Source: Isoetes taiwanensis (lineage: Eukaryota > Streptophyta > Lycopodiopsida > Isoetales > Isoetaceae). Taken from it: DNA of 64,000 bases. Positions 9,572-20,076 of the stretch are shown in pieces. The stretch's first letter is position 1; each line of letters begins with the position of its first letter. Location: contig JAJEKV010000030.1 of assembly GCA_021234155.1 (NCBI GenBank), positions 14,248,222 through 14,312,221 on the forward strand, in the 5' to 3' direction. The position numbers and the translations under genes are program-made. The notes under the pieces are model-generated. The model ran no database searches and had not been told where the DNA came from. It saw only the letters and a program-made list of their open reading frames with translations.

Positions 9572-11639
9572 GTAACGAGCCTGGCGGGTTAGCAGACAAT
9601 TGATGTAAGTAATTTAAATACAATTTAGATTGATTATGAGGGACCATTAAACTAATACTGGAGTTGGAAAAATACATACATGGTATGTATATGATGTTTA
9701 TACAGGAAGTCTATAAATACTAAATTGTAGAGAAATTGAGGTTTTTTTGGCTCTAAGGAAAACCTTCTAAGGAGGAGTTTCTGTGAAGGAGATTTGGAGT
9801 TTGCAAAGACAGTGTAACTAGGTGGGTGGTTTATAGCTTACACTGGGGATGTTGGTATGATTAAGTGATTCAGGCTAAGAATTAGTTATGAAGCTAACAT
9901 GATGCAAATTATAAGTAATATTTTGATGGGAAGAATTTGTATTATAATATTATTGAAGCTGAAGGATACGTTTGTGTAAAGAATAGGGGAAGGATGGAAG
10001 AGCCATCAAAGACAGATTGAACAAGAGGATAAATAAAGGATGTTTAAGGGTTTAAGACTTCATTAAGGGAAAGAAAACAGGAAGAAAGAGACTGTAATTA
10101 ATGTGAACTGAGGCATGAAGCCTAGACCCCATGATCAGAACAGGGCCTGAAGCATGCCGGATTGGCCTGGGAGATGGCCGAAATTGGTACAGAAGGGGGA
10201 ATTTTAATGTTAGAGGCTCAAACAAACCCTAGATTGCAGTCGAGCTGCCATAGCTGGAGCTGCTAAACGGTGTTGCCATGGCGCCAAAACGACCTGAAGA
10301 GGTCGGAATTGAGGCCATCAGGGCCGATTTGAAATATTAGGCCTCTGAGAGGCCGGATTCAAGAGGAAATCGAAGGCCTTGATGCCTTCCTTGGAGCTGC
10401 TGGCCATGACATGTTAGGGTCGAAGAGGAATCGGGAAATACAAAGAACAATAAAAATAAAAGCTAAGGTTAGAAGTTAATAAACAAATAATGTTTAGGGT
10501 AATGGTAACATAAAAATAACAATATTAAGCTCAACAAAAGATACCATGGGGGTTGCCATGGAATTAAATCTGTGAGCTAGGGTTCTAGAGCGGGGCTAGA
10601 TACTGCTAGAGGATGATAAACACTAAGTTAAATATGCACATCAAATTATGTAATTACATCGTGATTATGGAACCATGGTCGTCTTCCTTAAATTATTATT
10701 AATATGAAGCTTGGGTAAGGAAACGGATTGTTAATGAAATAGAAGGGAAACCTACCTTATAATTAACTACATTAATAGTATGCCGTAGAAGTTACAATCT
10801 TTCTCTATGGGGAGAAAGAGTTTGGAGAGCATGAATTTGCCAAGATGTGGCATGGGGGTTGGAAGTTGCTTAATAATGGGATGTTATAATGACCATAGGA
10901 AAAACTCATGACCTAATGGTATTAGCACGAAAATGGCCCTAGCTACACTATTAGTAAATGTTAGAAATGTGATGATCATATGTAGCATTATGGATGTAGT
11001 ATCAAATGTTGGATGCATGGAATGTTTTATTTAGAATTGGCATTTTTATTGGGGTATACATTAATGAGAAATACATGTGGTTTGCATCTAAATTGTTGAT
11101 ATCCTCATGATGGTCATATTGGATATTGCATTAACTGCAAGGATAGTGATGTTGGAATATGTAGCATGTGACGTATTGCATAAGTGCATAATCTCCGGGG
11201 CCGGAGTCCATGTGCGGTAGCTTGGACTTGCGGTTGTGTTTGTGCGTGACATCGGGCATTGTTATCCTGACTGGATTCTTTATCGCGCTACATGGAAGAA
11301 GTGGTCCTCCAGTGTTGGACGCAGCGTGGATGGGTGTGTACACATGAGACAAACCCCGCCCGTATTGGCTGCAGGGCCTGATCAGCCCGAGTGGCATGTT
11401 AGAACCGGAGTAGGCACTGTATGCGGGTGTGATTGCTAATGCATGGAATCTGAGGTGTTATTGTGGTATATATATGCATACTAATCTTGTTGGTTGGATG
11501 CAGCGGGACTATTGGTAGTAAGCTTGCATAAAAGCTATGTTATGTGTGTTATGAATGAATAGTTCCTAGAATGCTCCAAACCCCCACTTAGTCTTTAGGA
11601 CTAACCCCCAGGTTGGTGTAAGCAGTAGCTGATGGAGCC
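9572..11639. other. Intergenic, no gene recognised
   Basis: About 2 kb with few and short frames. A stretch near 10130-10400 has a purine-rich, GC-moderate character like a transcript leader, but no conserved protein, LTR boundary or splice structure could be supported. Confidence 0.5.
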
Positions 11640-11739
11640 GAGTGCAGCAAGGATGCAGAGACCCCAGGTTAGAGGCCCCGATAGGATCAGATAGTTGGAG
11701 GCCAGATTTCCCTCAGGAGCAGAGTTCCGACGTGAAGAG

Positions 11740-12246
11740 TGTGACGACCATACGGATATTCGTATCATACGAACATTATATTCATATGTACAAAAGACGG
11801 TCGTCACACAGATGCAAAAGGGTAGTTGCACAGAGCAAGATTTGAACTCACAACCCTTCCAATTACAAATCACACACCTTTGCCAAGTGCCCTACCAATA
11901 TTTGTTAAAGATATTGCCTCGTGTCTTTCTCATATGTGGGGCTGTTTCCAGGAGGTTCTAAAATATTCCAAAGCCGACATGCATGCGCGACACTTGGCAT
12001 GATCTCATCCATTGGAGTGGCCGATCCTGACCATTGGCCTATATGTATAAGGAGGCATCTCCTTCTTGTGGAACCATTCCAGTTCAACACCAGTCTTGAG
12101 CCTTTTAGGCATCTGTCTCATGTTCCTGCTTGCCTTCGACTATTGTACTCTTGATTTTTGTTCATATATCAAATTCTTTGCCGATCTTCGTGTATTTCTT
12201 CCGTATTTTTCATGTATTTTCCTTGTTTTCACATAGGTTTATGACA
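11740..12246 (+). repeat. 5' LTR of gypsy copy B (507 bp)
   Basis: Starts TGTGACGACC and ends ATGACA; homologous to 15915-16434 and 17834-18338. It holds a foldback pair near its left end (11740-11749 with 11799-11808), a tRNA-like segment in antisense with a B-box-like GTTCAAATC (minus strand, 11839-11847), and a degenerate heat-shock element (11956-11973). Confidence 0.92.
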
Positions 12247-12394
12247 GTTTGAACCGAAATCCCTTGCCGGTTCTTGCCTGCTCTGATCCTAAGCATTTTT
12301 TTGCTCATATTTGGTGATTTTATATCTATGGAGGAGGTTTCGACTTTTATTACAACAGGTCTAGCAGCTTGTTCAAGTATGCCAACAATTACAA

Positions 12395-13013
12395 TTGGAC
12401 AATAAAGAGCTTAAGGAACGTGTTGCTTCACATGAATCTGCTTCTAGCTCGGGATTGAGGCTATCAGAGCCTAAGATCAGCCTGCCAGAGAAGTTTGACG
12501 GCACTCGGTACAAGCTCCGCAGTTTTTTGAATCAGATCAGGCTTGTGATTCAGCTCCATCCTCATAGATATCCCACGACCCAGGAACAAGTTGGGCTGAT
12601 TGGTTCTCTCCTCACAGGGCCAGCTCTAAGTTGGTTTGCTCCTTTATTGGAGAAAGGAGCCCCAGAGTTGCAAGATTTTGCTGCTTTCACTGCAGAGCTC
12701 GAGGCATGCTTTGGAGACACCGATCACGTCGTCAAGCGCCGGCCGATCAAAAAACTTTGCAATCCAAGGCAAGGCTCGGGCCCACCCGGTATATGCATCA
12801 GAATTTCGTCAAATTGCGGTAGATACTGCCTGGGATGATGTTGCACTTCGAGATTATTTTCGAAGGGGGTTACGAGAGGATGCAAAAGATCTGTTGCTGT
12901 CTATGGAGGATCCTCAGACTTTGGAAGAAGTCATCAGATTTGTAGTTCGATGTGATAATTGGTTCTTCAAACGTAGGCAAGAGAGACGTAGTCAGCTCTT
13001 CCCAATCACATAA
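12395..13013 (+). pseudogene. Ty3/gypsy Gag (copy B)
   Basis: The frame from 12395 reads EPKISLPEKFDGTRYKLRSF, YPTTQEQVGLIGSLLTGPA and LSWFAPLLEKGAPELQDF, ending in AELEACFGDTD. After a frameshift near 12760-12800 it continues as VYASEFRQIAVDTAWDD, ALRDYFRRGLREDAKDLL and RRQERRSQLFPIT. This is a standard gypsy capsid domain of about 200 residues, better kept than in copy A. Confidence 0.88.
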
Positions 13014-13099
13014 GCGCCTATAGCTACGCCTTCCCCCGCCTCATCTCAGAATCTAGCGTGTCCCGACTGAGCCTATCACCATTGACGGGCAGTTCGAGG

Positions 13100-13669
13100 A
13101 CCTTTATCTGCCGCCGAGAAGCAGCGTCGGAGAGAGGCTAAACTTTGCCTCTACTGTGGAGGAGCTGGCCATATTGCTCGTGGATGCCCTGTGGAGCGTC
13201 CAAATCAGTCGGAAAACTTCAGGGGCCGGTTCGAGTAGCAGGAGTCTCTCCTCGGCTGGTCGCCTTTTCTCAGACTCCTTTCACACTTCTTGACATGTTT
13301 ATTCCATCGGATAAGGCCAGCAAGGCATTCTTCATCCCTATATCATTGAAATCAGAGGTTGGAAGATTGGAATCGTTGGCGTAACTTGATTGTGGTGCAA
13401 ATGCTTGCTTTATGGATAATCCGTTCGCCAGTAACCACGCAATCCCTAGAAGCAAGATTGAGCAACCGGTTACGGTTAATTGGGGCATTGATCTCCCCGA
13501 GATCGATCCGCGAGAATATGCTTGTACGCCTCTTCGGGTTTTGTTCGAGGGAGTTTCTTGTAGTATTTCCTTAAATCTCATCGCTAGTCCACATGCGCCA
13601 ATAGTCTTGGGTCTGCCCTGGCTCGAGCTACATAACCCACAGATTGATTGGCATACCAGATCATTTTGA
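13100..13669 (+). pseudogene. Ty3/gypsy zinc knuckle and protease (copy B)
   Basis: A complete CCHC knuckle, CLYCGGAGHIARGCP, is encoded at about 13146-13190. After frame changes the protease follows with LDCGANACFMDNPFASNHAI, in which DCGA would stand for the catalytic DSGA/DTGA box. Then come VLFEGVSCSISLNLIAS and IVLGLPWLELHNPQIDWH. A Pro/Ala/Val/Ser-rich linker fills about 13680-13950. Confidence 0.82.
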
Positions 13670-14030
13670 TTTGCTGGTTCTTATTGTTCCTGTTTCTGCT
13701 CCATGTGCTGATTCCACTCTTGGCTCTGCTCGAGTTCATGCATCAGATGCTGACCATATTCTCGATGATGTTCCAGTTCCAACTTCGGTTTCTGCTCTTG
13801 CTCCTACTCTTGCTCCAGTTCTAGTTCCTGCTTCTGCTCCTGGTCCATTTCTTGTTCCAGTCCACTCGCCCATTACTATTCCTGCGCCCTGCTCCTTTTG
13901 CTCCACGGTCCCTGGTCACGCTCCGCGTTTACCTGCTTTGCTTTTGTAGAGGCTTTTTCATGCCCTCAGTTTCGTATCAAAGATTTCTCTTCGCGAGTTT
14001 GATAAATCTAGAAGGCAAGATCCAACTTCA

Positions 14031-14813
14031 GTGTTTGCAATTCAGGTTCACCTGTCGGCTAGCTCGGCACCAGCGAAGTCTGCTCCAATGCTCCCAGATA
14101 AATATGGCGACTTCTTTGATGTTTTTGACAAAGTCAAGGCCAGCAAACTCCCAGAGCATCGTCCATATAATTGTCCTATTGATTTACAGCCGGGGACAAC
14201 GCCGACATATGGTCCGATATATGGTCTATCTCCCGTTGAGTTGAAGGTTTTGCGGGATTATACTGAAGAGAATCTAGCCACTGGCTTCATTCGACATTCT
14301 TAGTCCCTTTCTGGAGCGCCTATCTTCTTCGTCAAAAAGAAGGATGATTCGTTGTGTCGACGTTCCTACATTGAGCCCAAGCTAGGTGATCCTGCATTTG
14401 ACCAGCAACCACAGGTTATTCTAGGGCCTGATCGGTTCCAGCTTATAGCCCTCACTTCGTTCAAGAGGTCTCATGATACGGCCTTGTTGGAGTCTGTTCG
14501 AGCATCTCTGCCCTCCGATCCATTGGCTCAAAATGTATTCTCACACCTTGGCTCCGCATCTTCTCAGCAAATGCGATCAGAGTATGATCATTTTGAGGTT
14601 CGAGATGGACTCCTGTTCCATGATGGGCTTTTGCATGTGCCAGATGGTGCTTCTAGGCTTCGGGTTCTCCAGGCTTGCCATGATTCACCTATGGCCAGAC
14701 ACTTTGGAGTAGCCAAGACTCTTGAACTTATTAGTCGAGAGTATTGGTGGCCTGGGCTTCGTTGCTCTGTCGAAGCTTTTATTCGATCCTGTGACATCTG
14801 CTGTCGAGCCTAG
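14031..14813 (+). pseudogene. Ty3/gypsy reverse transcriptase remnant joined to integrase zinc domain (copy B)
   Basis: From 14031 the frame matches the reverse transcriptase entry (YGDFFDVFDKVKASKLPEHR, YGPIYGLSPVELKVLRDYT, FIRHS) and stops just after FFVKKKDDS. The next frame (14352-14813) is already pre-integrase: LLESVRASLPSDPLAQNVF, HDSPMARHFGVAKTLELISR, YWWPGL, SCDICC. Compared with copy A, the palm, thumb and RNase H parts are missing, so this copy lacks polymerase active sites. Confidence 0.85.
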
Positions 14814-14859
14814 GTTCCAAGGCATCTTCCTCATGGCCTTCTTCAGCCACTGCCGGTAC

Positions 14860-15905
14860 CAGATGGACTTTGAAAGAGCATTTCTATAGACTTTATTTCG
14901 GAGTTGCCAGTCTCTCGGGGTTATGATGCTATCATGGTTGTCGTTGATCGTTTCTCTAAGATGGCTCATTTTATTCCCTGCAATGTCACCATCACCAGTG
15001 AGGGAACAACGGATCTTCTTCTTCTTCGTGAAGTAGTCAGACTTCACGGCTTATCCGATGCTATCGTCAGCGATCGTGGACCACAGTTCATCGCAGGTTT
15101 TTGGAAGCGACTTTTGGAGTTATTGCATATCGACCGCTCACTGACATCTGGTCATCATCCAGAAAGTAATGGGCAGGCGAGCGCACTAATCAGACTCTAG
15201 AGCAATATTTAAGGTGCTTTATCAGTTATCAGCAGGATGATTGGGTCGATTATCTTCCATTAGCTGAGTTTGCCTATAATAACTCAGTACATGCTTCCAC
15301 TGGCCAGACTCCGTTCTTTCTAAACTCTGGTCAGCATCCTCATTGGTCCCTTAGCGTCGTTAGCGGTGACTCAGTCAATCCTAGTGTCGAGTCTCGACTT
15401 GAGAAACTTCAGGCTCTTCAATCGGATCTTCAGCATCATCTTCATCGAGCACAGGATTCATGGGGACCTCCTTACCTCACGTCCCAACAATAAGCTTGAT
15501 TATCGTTGTCTTGGTCCTTACCGGATCACGGCTCAGATCAACAATGTGGCATTCCGGCTCGAGCTCCCTCCAGTTGTACGACTTCATCCATTATTTCATG
15601 TTTCTGTATTGGAGCCCTACGCAGTCAATACTTTCCCAGATCGCGTTCCTCCGTCGCCACCACCAGTTGAAATTGATGATCATGAGGAGTTCGAGGTTCG
15701 AGAGATTCTGGACTCAAGTTTCTTCATCGACGATTGTATTACTTTGTCGATTGGGAAGTTTACTCGCCAAGTGATAGAACCTGGGAGCCTGCTAAGAATC
15801 TGAGTAATGCTCCTGATAAAATTATGGAGTTTCACCGTCGTTACTCGGATAAGCCAAGTTTGAGTACTCCGGCCCCAGCTCCAAGGACTCGTCGCCGTCG
15901 TAGGA
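14860..15905 (+). pseudogene. Ty3/gypsy integrase core and chromodomain (copy B)
   Basis: The integrase core reads IDFISELPVSRGYDAIMVVV, DRFSKMAHFIPC, LLREVVRLHGLSDAIVSD, RGPQFIAGFWKRLLELL and HHPESNGQA, including the catalytic-type D and E positions. After frame changes come LDYRCLGPYRITAQI and LHPLFHVSVLEPYAVN. The chromodomain follows: EEFEVREILDS, then in another frame YYFVDWEVYSPSDRTWEPAK and LSNAPDKIMEFHRRY. The family uses this fold to bind methylated histone H3. At least five breaks are present. Confidence 0.88.
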
Positions 15906-16131
15906 AGGGGATGGTGTGACGACCATACGAATATTCGTATCATACGAACATTATACTCGTGTGTACAAAAGATGGTCGTCACACGGATGCAAAAGGGTAG
16001 TTGCACGGAGCAAGGTTTGAACACGCAATCTTTCAGTTGCGAGTCACACACACCTTTGGCAAGTGCCCTACCAATATTTGTTAAAGACATTCCCTCATGT
16101 CTTTCTCATATGCGGGGCTGCTTCCAGGAGG

Positions 16132-16149
16132 TTCTAGAATATTCTAGAG
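16132..16149 (+). promoter_or_regulatory. Heat-shock element in the gypsy LTR (copy B, 3')
   Basis: The bases TTCTAGAATATTCTAGAG have the pattern TTCnnGAAnnTTCnnGAn, three perfect units and a fourth with one mismatch. Heat-shock factors bind such alternating GAA/TTC units. It lies about 70 bp upstream of the LTR TATA box. Confidence 0.7.
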
Positions 16150-16220
16150 CCTACATGCATGCACGACACTTGGCATGATCTCATCCATTAGAGTGGAGCG
16201 ATCTTGTCCGTTGGTCTACA

Positions 16221-16228
16221 TATATAAG
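16221..16228 (+). promoter_or_regulatory. LTR TATA box (copy B, 3' LTR)
   Basis: TATATAAG followed by a conserved GAGGCATCTCC; the same arrangement is found in the other two LTRs. It is the likely core promoter of the element. Confidence 0.65.
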
Positions 16229-16820
16229 GAGGCATCTCCTTCTTGTCGAACCATTCCGGTTCAACGCCAGTCTTGAGCCTTCTAGGCATATGTTTCGTGT
16301 TCCTGCTTGCCTTCGGCCATTGTACTCTTGATTCCTGTTCATATATCAGATTCTTTGCCGATCTTGGCATATTTCTTCCATATTTCTTGCGTGTTTTCCA
16401 TGTATTTTCCTCGTTTTCGCGTAGGCTCATGACAAAGAGGTGCTAGATTTCCTTCGTGAGTTGGAGGACGAGGCTAATGTACATGAGCCAGAGATCGTCC
16501 AGAGTTCAGAATTAGGCCATCCCTCTGGGGTAGAAACCAGTGTGGGATCTACCCCCGGTTTTGTGGAACCCTTCTTTAGAAGGCAATGAAGTGCACCTAT
16601 ACGCAGATGAAGGGGATGACCTCCCATTGGATTCGGAGGATCAAGCGGCTATAGATGCCTTAATGATTGAACCTTCTGATGATACGAGCTCTTGTATTGA
16701 AGACTTTTCTCATAACTAATAGTTATATTGATCATTGTGAATTTTACATTGTTGAAGGTTTTGAATTTATATACATGTATTAGGTGATTTGTCTTCAACA
16801 CTTGTTGGATATCTAATATA

Positions 16821-16826
16821 AATAAA
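16821..16826 (+). terminator. Candidate polyadenylation signal of the split gene
   Basis: AATAAA in an AT-rich stretch about 100 bp after the TAA at 16717, suitably placed for the 3' end of the split reading frame. Motif match only. Confidence 0.35.
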
Positions 16827-17833
16827 GATTGGATTCTTTACCATGTTATATGGGTTTACAAGTTGCATAAGATATTTAATTAGTCCAACCTCCCTTGTCA
16901 AGTGCTAGTAGTAATGCAATGAAAACCAACAGGATCCCAAGCGGCCTCGGAGAGGCCAGCTTGGCAAGCCCGTTACAAGCGTCTTTTGCAAATCTTGCAT
17001 GTTCTCTTACCGACATCACCCAAAGACCAACGGGCAAACGGAGTGCATTAATCAAATACTTGAGCAGTATTTGCGATGTTTCATCAATTATCAGCAGGAT
17101 GATTAGGTTGATTGGCGACCCCTGGCATAATTTGCGTACAATTCTGTCCATGCTTCCACAGGCCAGACACCATTCTTTATTAATTTCGATATGCATCCCC
17201 GGTGGTCTTTCATTGCTCCTGGATACGACTCCTAGTACCGAGGACAGGCTCGAAAAGCTTTGCATGCTCCAGGATGGTCTTTAGCACCATCTCCTTCAGG
17301 CCCAAGCACGTTATCATTATCATGCAGATCAGCACTGCCAAGATGCTCCTTCTTTTGCAGTTGGTAATCTTGTTTGGCTCTTGCGTCATGATTTGCCGAC
17401 AGTTCGTCCTTGTAACAAGCGCATTACTGGCGTTTGGATCCTTATCGGATCATTGAACAATTTGGTGATGTTACTTTCCATCTGGAGCTTCCACTATCAG
17501 TTCGGCTTCACCCAGTATTCCATGTATCTTTGTTGGAAACCTATATGGGAAATCCATTTCCAAATCGAGTACCTACACCTCCACCATCAGTGGAAATTGA
17601 TGATCATAAGAAGTTCGAGGTTCGGGAGATTCTGGACTCCAAGTTTTTTCGTCCGCGATTTTATTACTTGGTCGATTGGAAAGGATACTCACCAAGTGAT
17701 AGGATCTAGGAGCCTGCCGAGAATCTGACTAATGCTCCTGATAAAATTGTGGAGTTTCACCAAAGTTACCCGGAAAAGCCAAGTTTAAGTACTCCGGCCT
17801 CAGCTTCGAGGACTCGTCTTTGTAGTGGAATAG

Positions 17834-18338
17834 TGTGACGACCATACTGATATTCGTATCATACGAACATTATATTCGTATGTAGAAAAGATGGTCGTCA
17901 CACAGATGCAAAGAAGTAGTTGCACAAGACATGGTTTGAACTTGCAACCTTCTAATCTAATTACAAGTCATAAGCCTTTGCCGAGTGCGCTACCAATACT
18001 TAATGAAGAAATTTCTCACGTCTATCTCATATGCAGAATTGTTTCCAGGAGGTTCTAGAATATTCTAGAATCTACATGCATACACGACACTTGGCGTGAT
18101 ATCATCCATTGTCGCAATCCTGACCGTTGGCCTAGATATATATAAGGAGGCACCTCCTTCTTGTCAAAGCATTCCGGTTCAACGCCAGTCTTGAGCCTTC
18201 TAGCATCTGTCTTGTGGTTCTAGGCATCTGTCTCATGCACTCTTGATTTTTATTCATATATTAGATTCTTCGCCGATCTTGGCATATTTCTTGCGTATTT
18301 TCCAAGCATTTTCCTTGTTTTCGCGTAGGTTCATGACA
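17834..18338 (+). repeat. 3' LTR of gypsy copy C (505 bp)
   Basis: Homologous to the copy B LTRs. The terminal foldback is kept (17834-17845 with 17891-17902), as is the TATA run at 18137-18146. It has the best heat-shock element of the three (18053-18070). Confidence 0.9.
18053..18070 (+). promoter_or_regulatory. Perfect four-unit heat-shock element in the copy C LTR
   Basis: TTCTAGAATATTCTAGAA is TTC-GAA-TTC-GAA with exact two-base spacers. It lies 67 bp before the TATA run of this LTR. Confidence 0.75.
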
Positions 18339-18858
18339 ATAGTGGTCCAGAAAATATTAGATAACTTAAAATACATCTAAAACAACAACTACTCTTCATG
18401 TACTCTTACAACAAGGTGTTGCGCACAGAGGGTCGCCCTCCAGTTTCTTGAGGGAGAGGTGGCCTAAATCTAAACGTGAAGTCATGTTTTCATAATCTAT
18501 ATTTAAATTAAAGTAGACCTCTATCATGTTCTTACAATCAGTTCGTAGTTCCCCTACATTCGTATACAAACCCATCCACAAGTGCCCCTCGATCGAATTG
18601 CGTATGTAACTGAGTAGTTTAGTGTTCTCTTGGATAGAATCTTGAGTTTATGTCTCTGTGGCATCGCATCCCCATTTTTGGTCAACAACGGGATTGACCA
18701 TCTTAGACAAATTTGTGCTCTCATCCTCGTAAGACAGCTATGCATTTCGAAACTTCCAGACAAGGGAAAATAACTCGCCATAACTCATTTTGTAGCTAGA
18801 ACTTTATCTTTTATAGCATTTTGCATCTACTCTCTGCAAACAAGACTGTTTGTTGTAG

Positions 18859-19470
18859 CTATCCTGAAATTGATGAGGCCTTTTCACTCCAAGAAATAAG
18901 AATACTCCAAGAGACCACATCTTGATTGGGTATCTGTTGAAAGAGGTCCACCTTCGGACTGAGATTCCCATGTTGGCAATAAGCAGAGAGGATAATGCTC
19001 CATAATATACTATATGGCGTAGGCATTTGGTGAAATAAACTCAGGGCCTCCATCAGCTGATCATTCTGGCAAAATGCTAACACCATGTTATTCCAAGAAA
19101 CATTACTTCGTACAGGCATTTGCTGGAAAAATTCCAAGGCTTTCTCAAGTGGCCCATTCTGTGAATATGCTGCAACTATGGTATTCCATGTGATAAGATC
19201 ACGTCTTCGCATTTGTTAAAATAGTTCCATAGCTTCTACTAAATGCCCTTGCTCAGCATAGGCAAAAATCACCAAATTCCATGAAGTTGTATCTCGACGA
19301 AGCATGTTTTGAAAGCATTCTCAAGCTGCCCATGTTGCCCATATCATGAAAGCATAGTATTCCATGAGACCACATCTTGCTTCGGCATTTGCTGAAAACA
19401 ATGAAGGGCTTTATCAAGTTGTGCCTGCTGAGAGATCATCGCATTCCATGACATTTGCGATTTAAGTATT
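18859..19470 (-). pseudogene. Pentatricopeptide-repeat (PPR) protein fragment
   Basis: On the minus strand at least five PPR units of the short, plant organelle type can be read: DLITWNTIVAAYSQNGPLEK, then ALEFFQQMPVRSNVSWNNMV, ALSLFHQMPTPYSILWSII and DVVSWSILIS. Further upstream, in other frames, SQMSWNAMISQQ and PKQDVVSWNTMLS appear. PPR proteins bind organellar RNA, each repeat touching about one base. Stops and frame changes separate the units. There is no start codon with a targeting peptide and no E/DYW tail, so this is a relic. Confidence 0.8.
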
Positions 19471-19960
19471 TGCATCCTCCACATAGAGATCCATTCCATT
19501 ATCTTTGAATACTCGGATAACAGATCAGAAAATAAAAATACCGTAATATATGTGCAAGCTTTTTGAGATGGATGAATTTAGAGGTGCTTCTTTCATGGAT
19601 AGTTTGTATTTCAAATTGTTCTACCTTGGCAACTTGAGCATGGTTTATCTTTGGTTCATAAAAATATATGAATATAAATCTCTTAAATAAAGGCACATTT
19701 CATGAGATTTTGGGTATAGATCATTCAGGTGCTGCAAGCACTTGATGTCAAATCTTCCACACATGTTGCCTTAACTATTTGATTATGAAACAAATTCATA
19801 AATTCTCACACATATTGCAAACTACTTTCTTGTAATTTTTTCAAAAATAAATAGTTTTTTTGTTACATACGTACTTCAATGCAGGTCCTTGTTAATCTCC
19901 ATTCAAACTCATTCCATCCTTTTCTACCCCATTCCTGAGGGCAACCCATCGTTTACAGGA

Positions 19961-20076
19961 GACCACCAGTTTTGAAGCAGTTTCCGGCATAATCTAGGCA
20001 TATTCCAGCATATGCGCAGAATATGCCAAAAACCCACATGAACGAGATTTGTCCCCCTAGGGGCAACCCAAAAAAG
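19961..20076 (+). repeat. Dispersed repeat, first copy (about 115 bp)
   Basis: A segment from GACC-CAGT through GGCATAATCTAGG to CCCCCTAGGGGCAACCCAAAAA recurs at 26871-26985 in the same orientation with roughly ten per cent difference. It holds an inner palindrome CCCCTAGGGG. No coding. Confidence 0.8.

Larger units (their letters stand above)
11740..16434 (+). mobile_element. Ty3/gypsy chromovirus copy B, both LTRs and target duplication
   Basis: The element runs from TGTGACGACC at 11740 to CATGACA at 16434. AAGAG lies on both sides (11735-11739 and 16435-16439), a perfect 5-bp target duplication. Gag, zinc knuckle, protease, a short piece of reverse transcriptase, integrase and chromodomain are present in order. 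Most of the reverse transcriptase and all RNase H are deleted: the frame jumps near 14350 from the KKDDS motif to the pre-integrase region. The chromodomain places it among chromoviruses, which target histone-marked chromatin. It cannot move on its own. Confidence 0.93.
15915..16434 (+). repeat. 3' LTR of gypsy copy B (520 bp)
   Basis: Same ends as the 5' LTR. Its first 69 bases form a foldback: TGTGACGACCAT (15915-15926) pairs with ATGGTCGTCACA (15972-15983), enclosing a perfect 16-bp palindrome ATACGAATATTCGTAT (15925-15940). Further in are the antisense tRNA-like part (about 16005-16085), a heat-shock element (16132-16149) and a TATA box (16221-16228). Confidence 0.92.
11640..16719 (+). 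pseudogene. Reading frame split by gypsy copy B (host exon in two halves)
   Basis: Upstream of the 5' LTR a frame ends EARFPSGAEFRREE at 11737-11739. Downstream of the 3' LTR it continues in register, after one copy of the duplicated AAGAG, as VLDFLRELEDEANVHEPEIV and on to an internal stop at 16587. A +1 frame carries an acidic tail, NEVHLYADEGDDLPLDSED, to a TAA at 16717-16719. An AATAAA stands at 16821. The protein is acidic and I do not recognise it. It may be a cellular gene's last exon or part of an older mobile element. Besides the insertion, a stop in the upstream part (11692-11694) and the downstream frame change show decay. Confidence 0.6.
17028..18338 (+). mobile_element. Ty3/gypsy copy C, 5'-truncated (integrase end, chromodomain, 3' LTR)
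   Basis: The copy begins abruptly in the integrase, with frames such as SALIKYL and INYQQDD-type sequence near 17035-17105. It continues through FHLELPLSVRLHPVFHVSLL (17480-17545) to a well-kept chromodomain, FEVREILDSKFF then FYYLVDWKGYSPSDRI, ending at a stop at 17707. An LTR (17834-18338) closes it. Nothing 5' of the integrase is present, and no target duplication can be assigned. Confidence 0.88.

Noticed and set aside
16005-16085. Functional tRNA gene in the gypsy LTR
   Set aside because: The A-box part is decayed and the acceptor and anticodon stems do not pair convincingly; kept only as a tRNA-like remnant.
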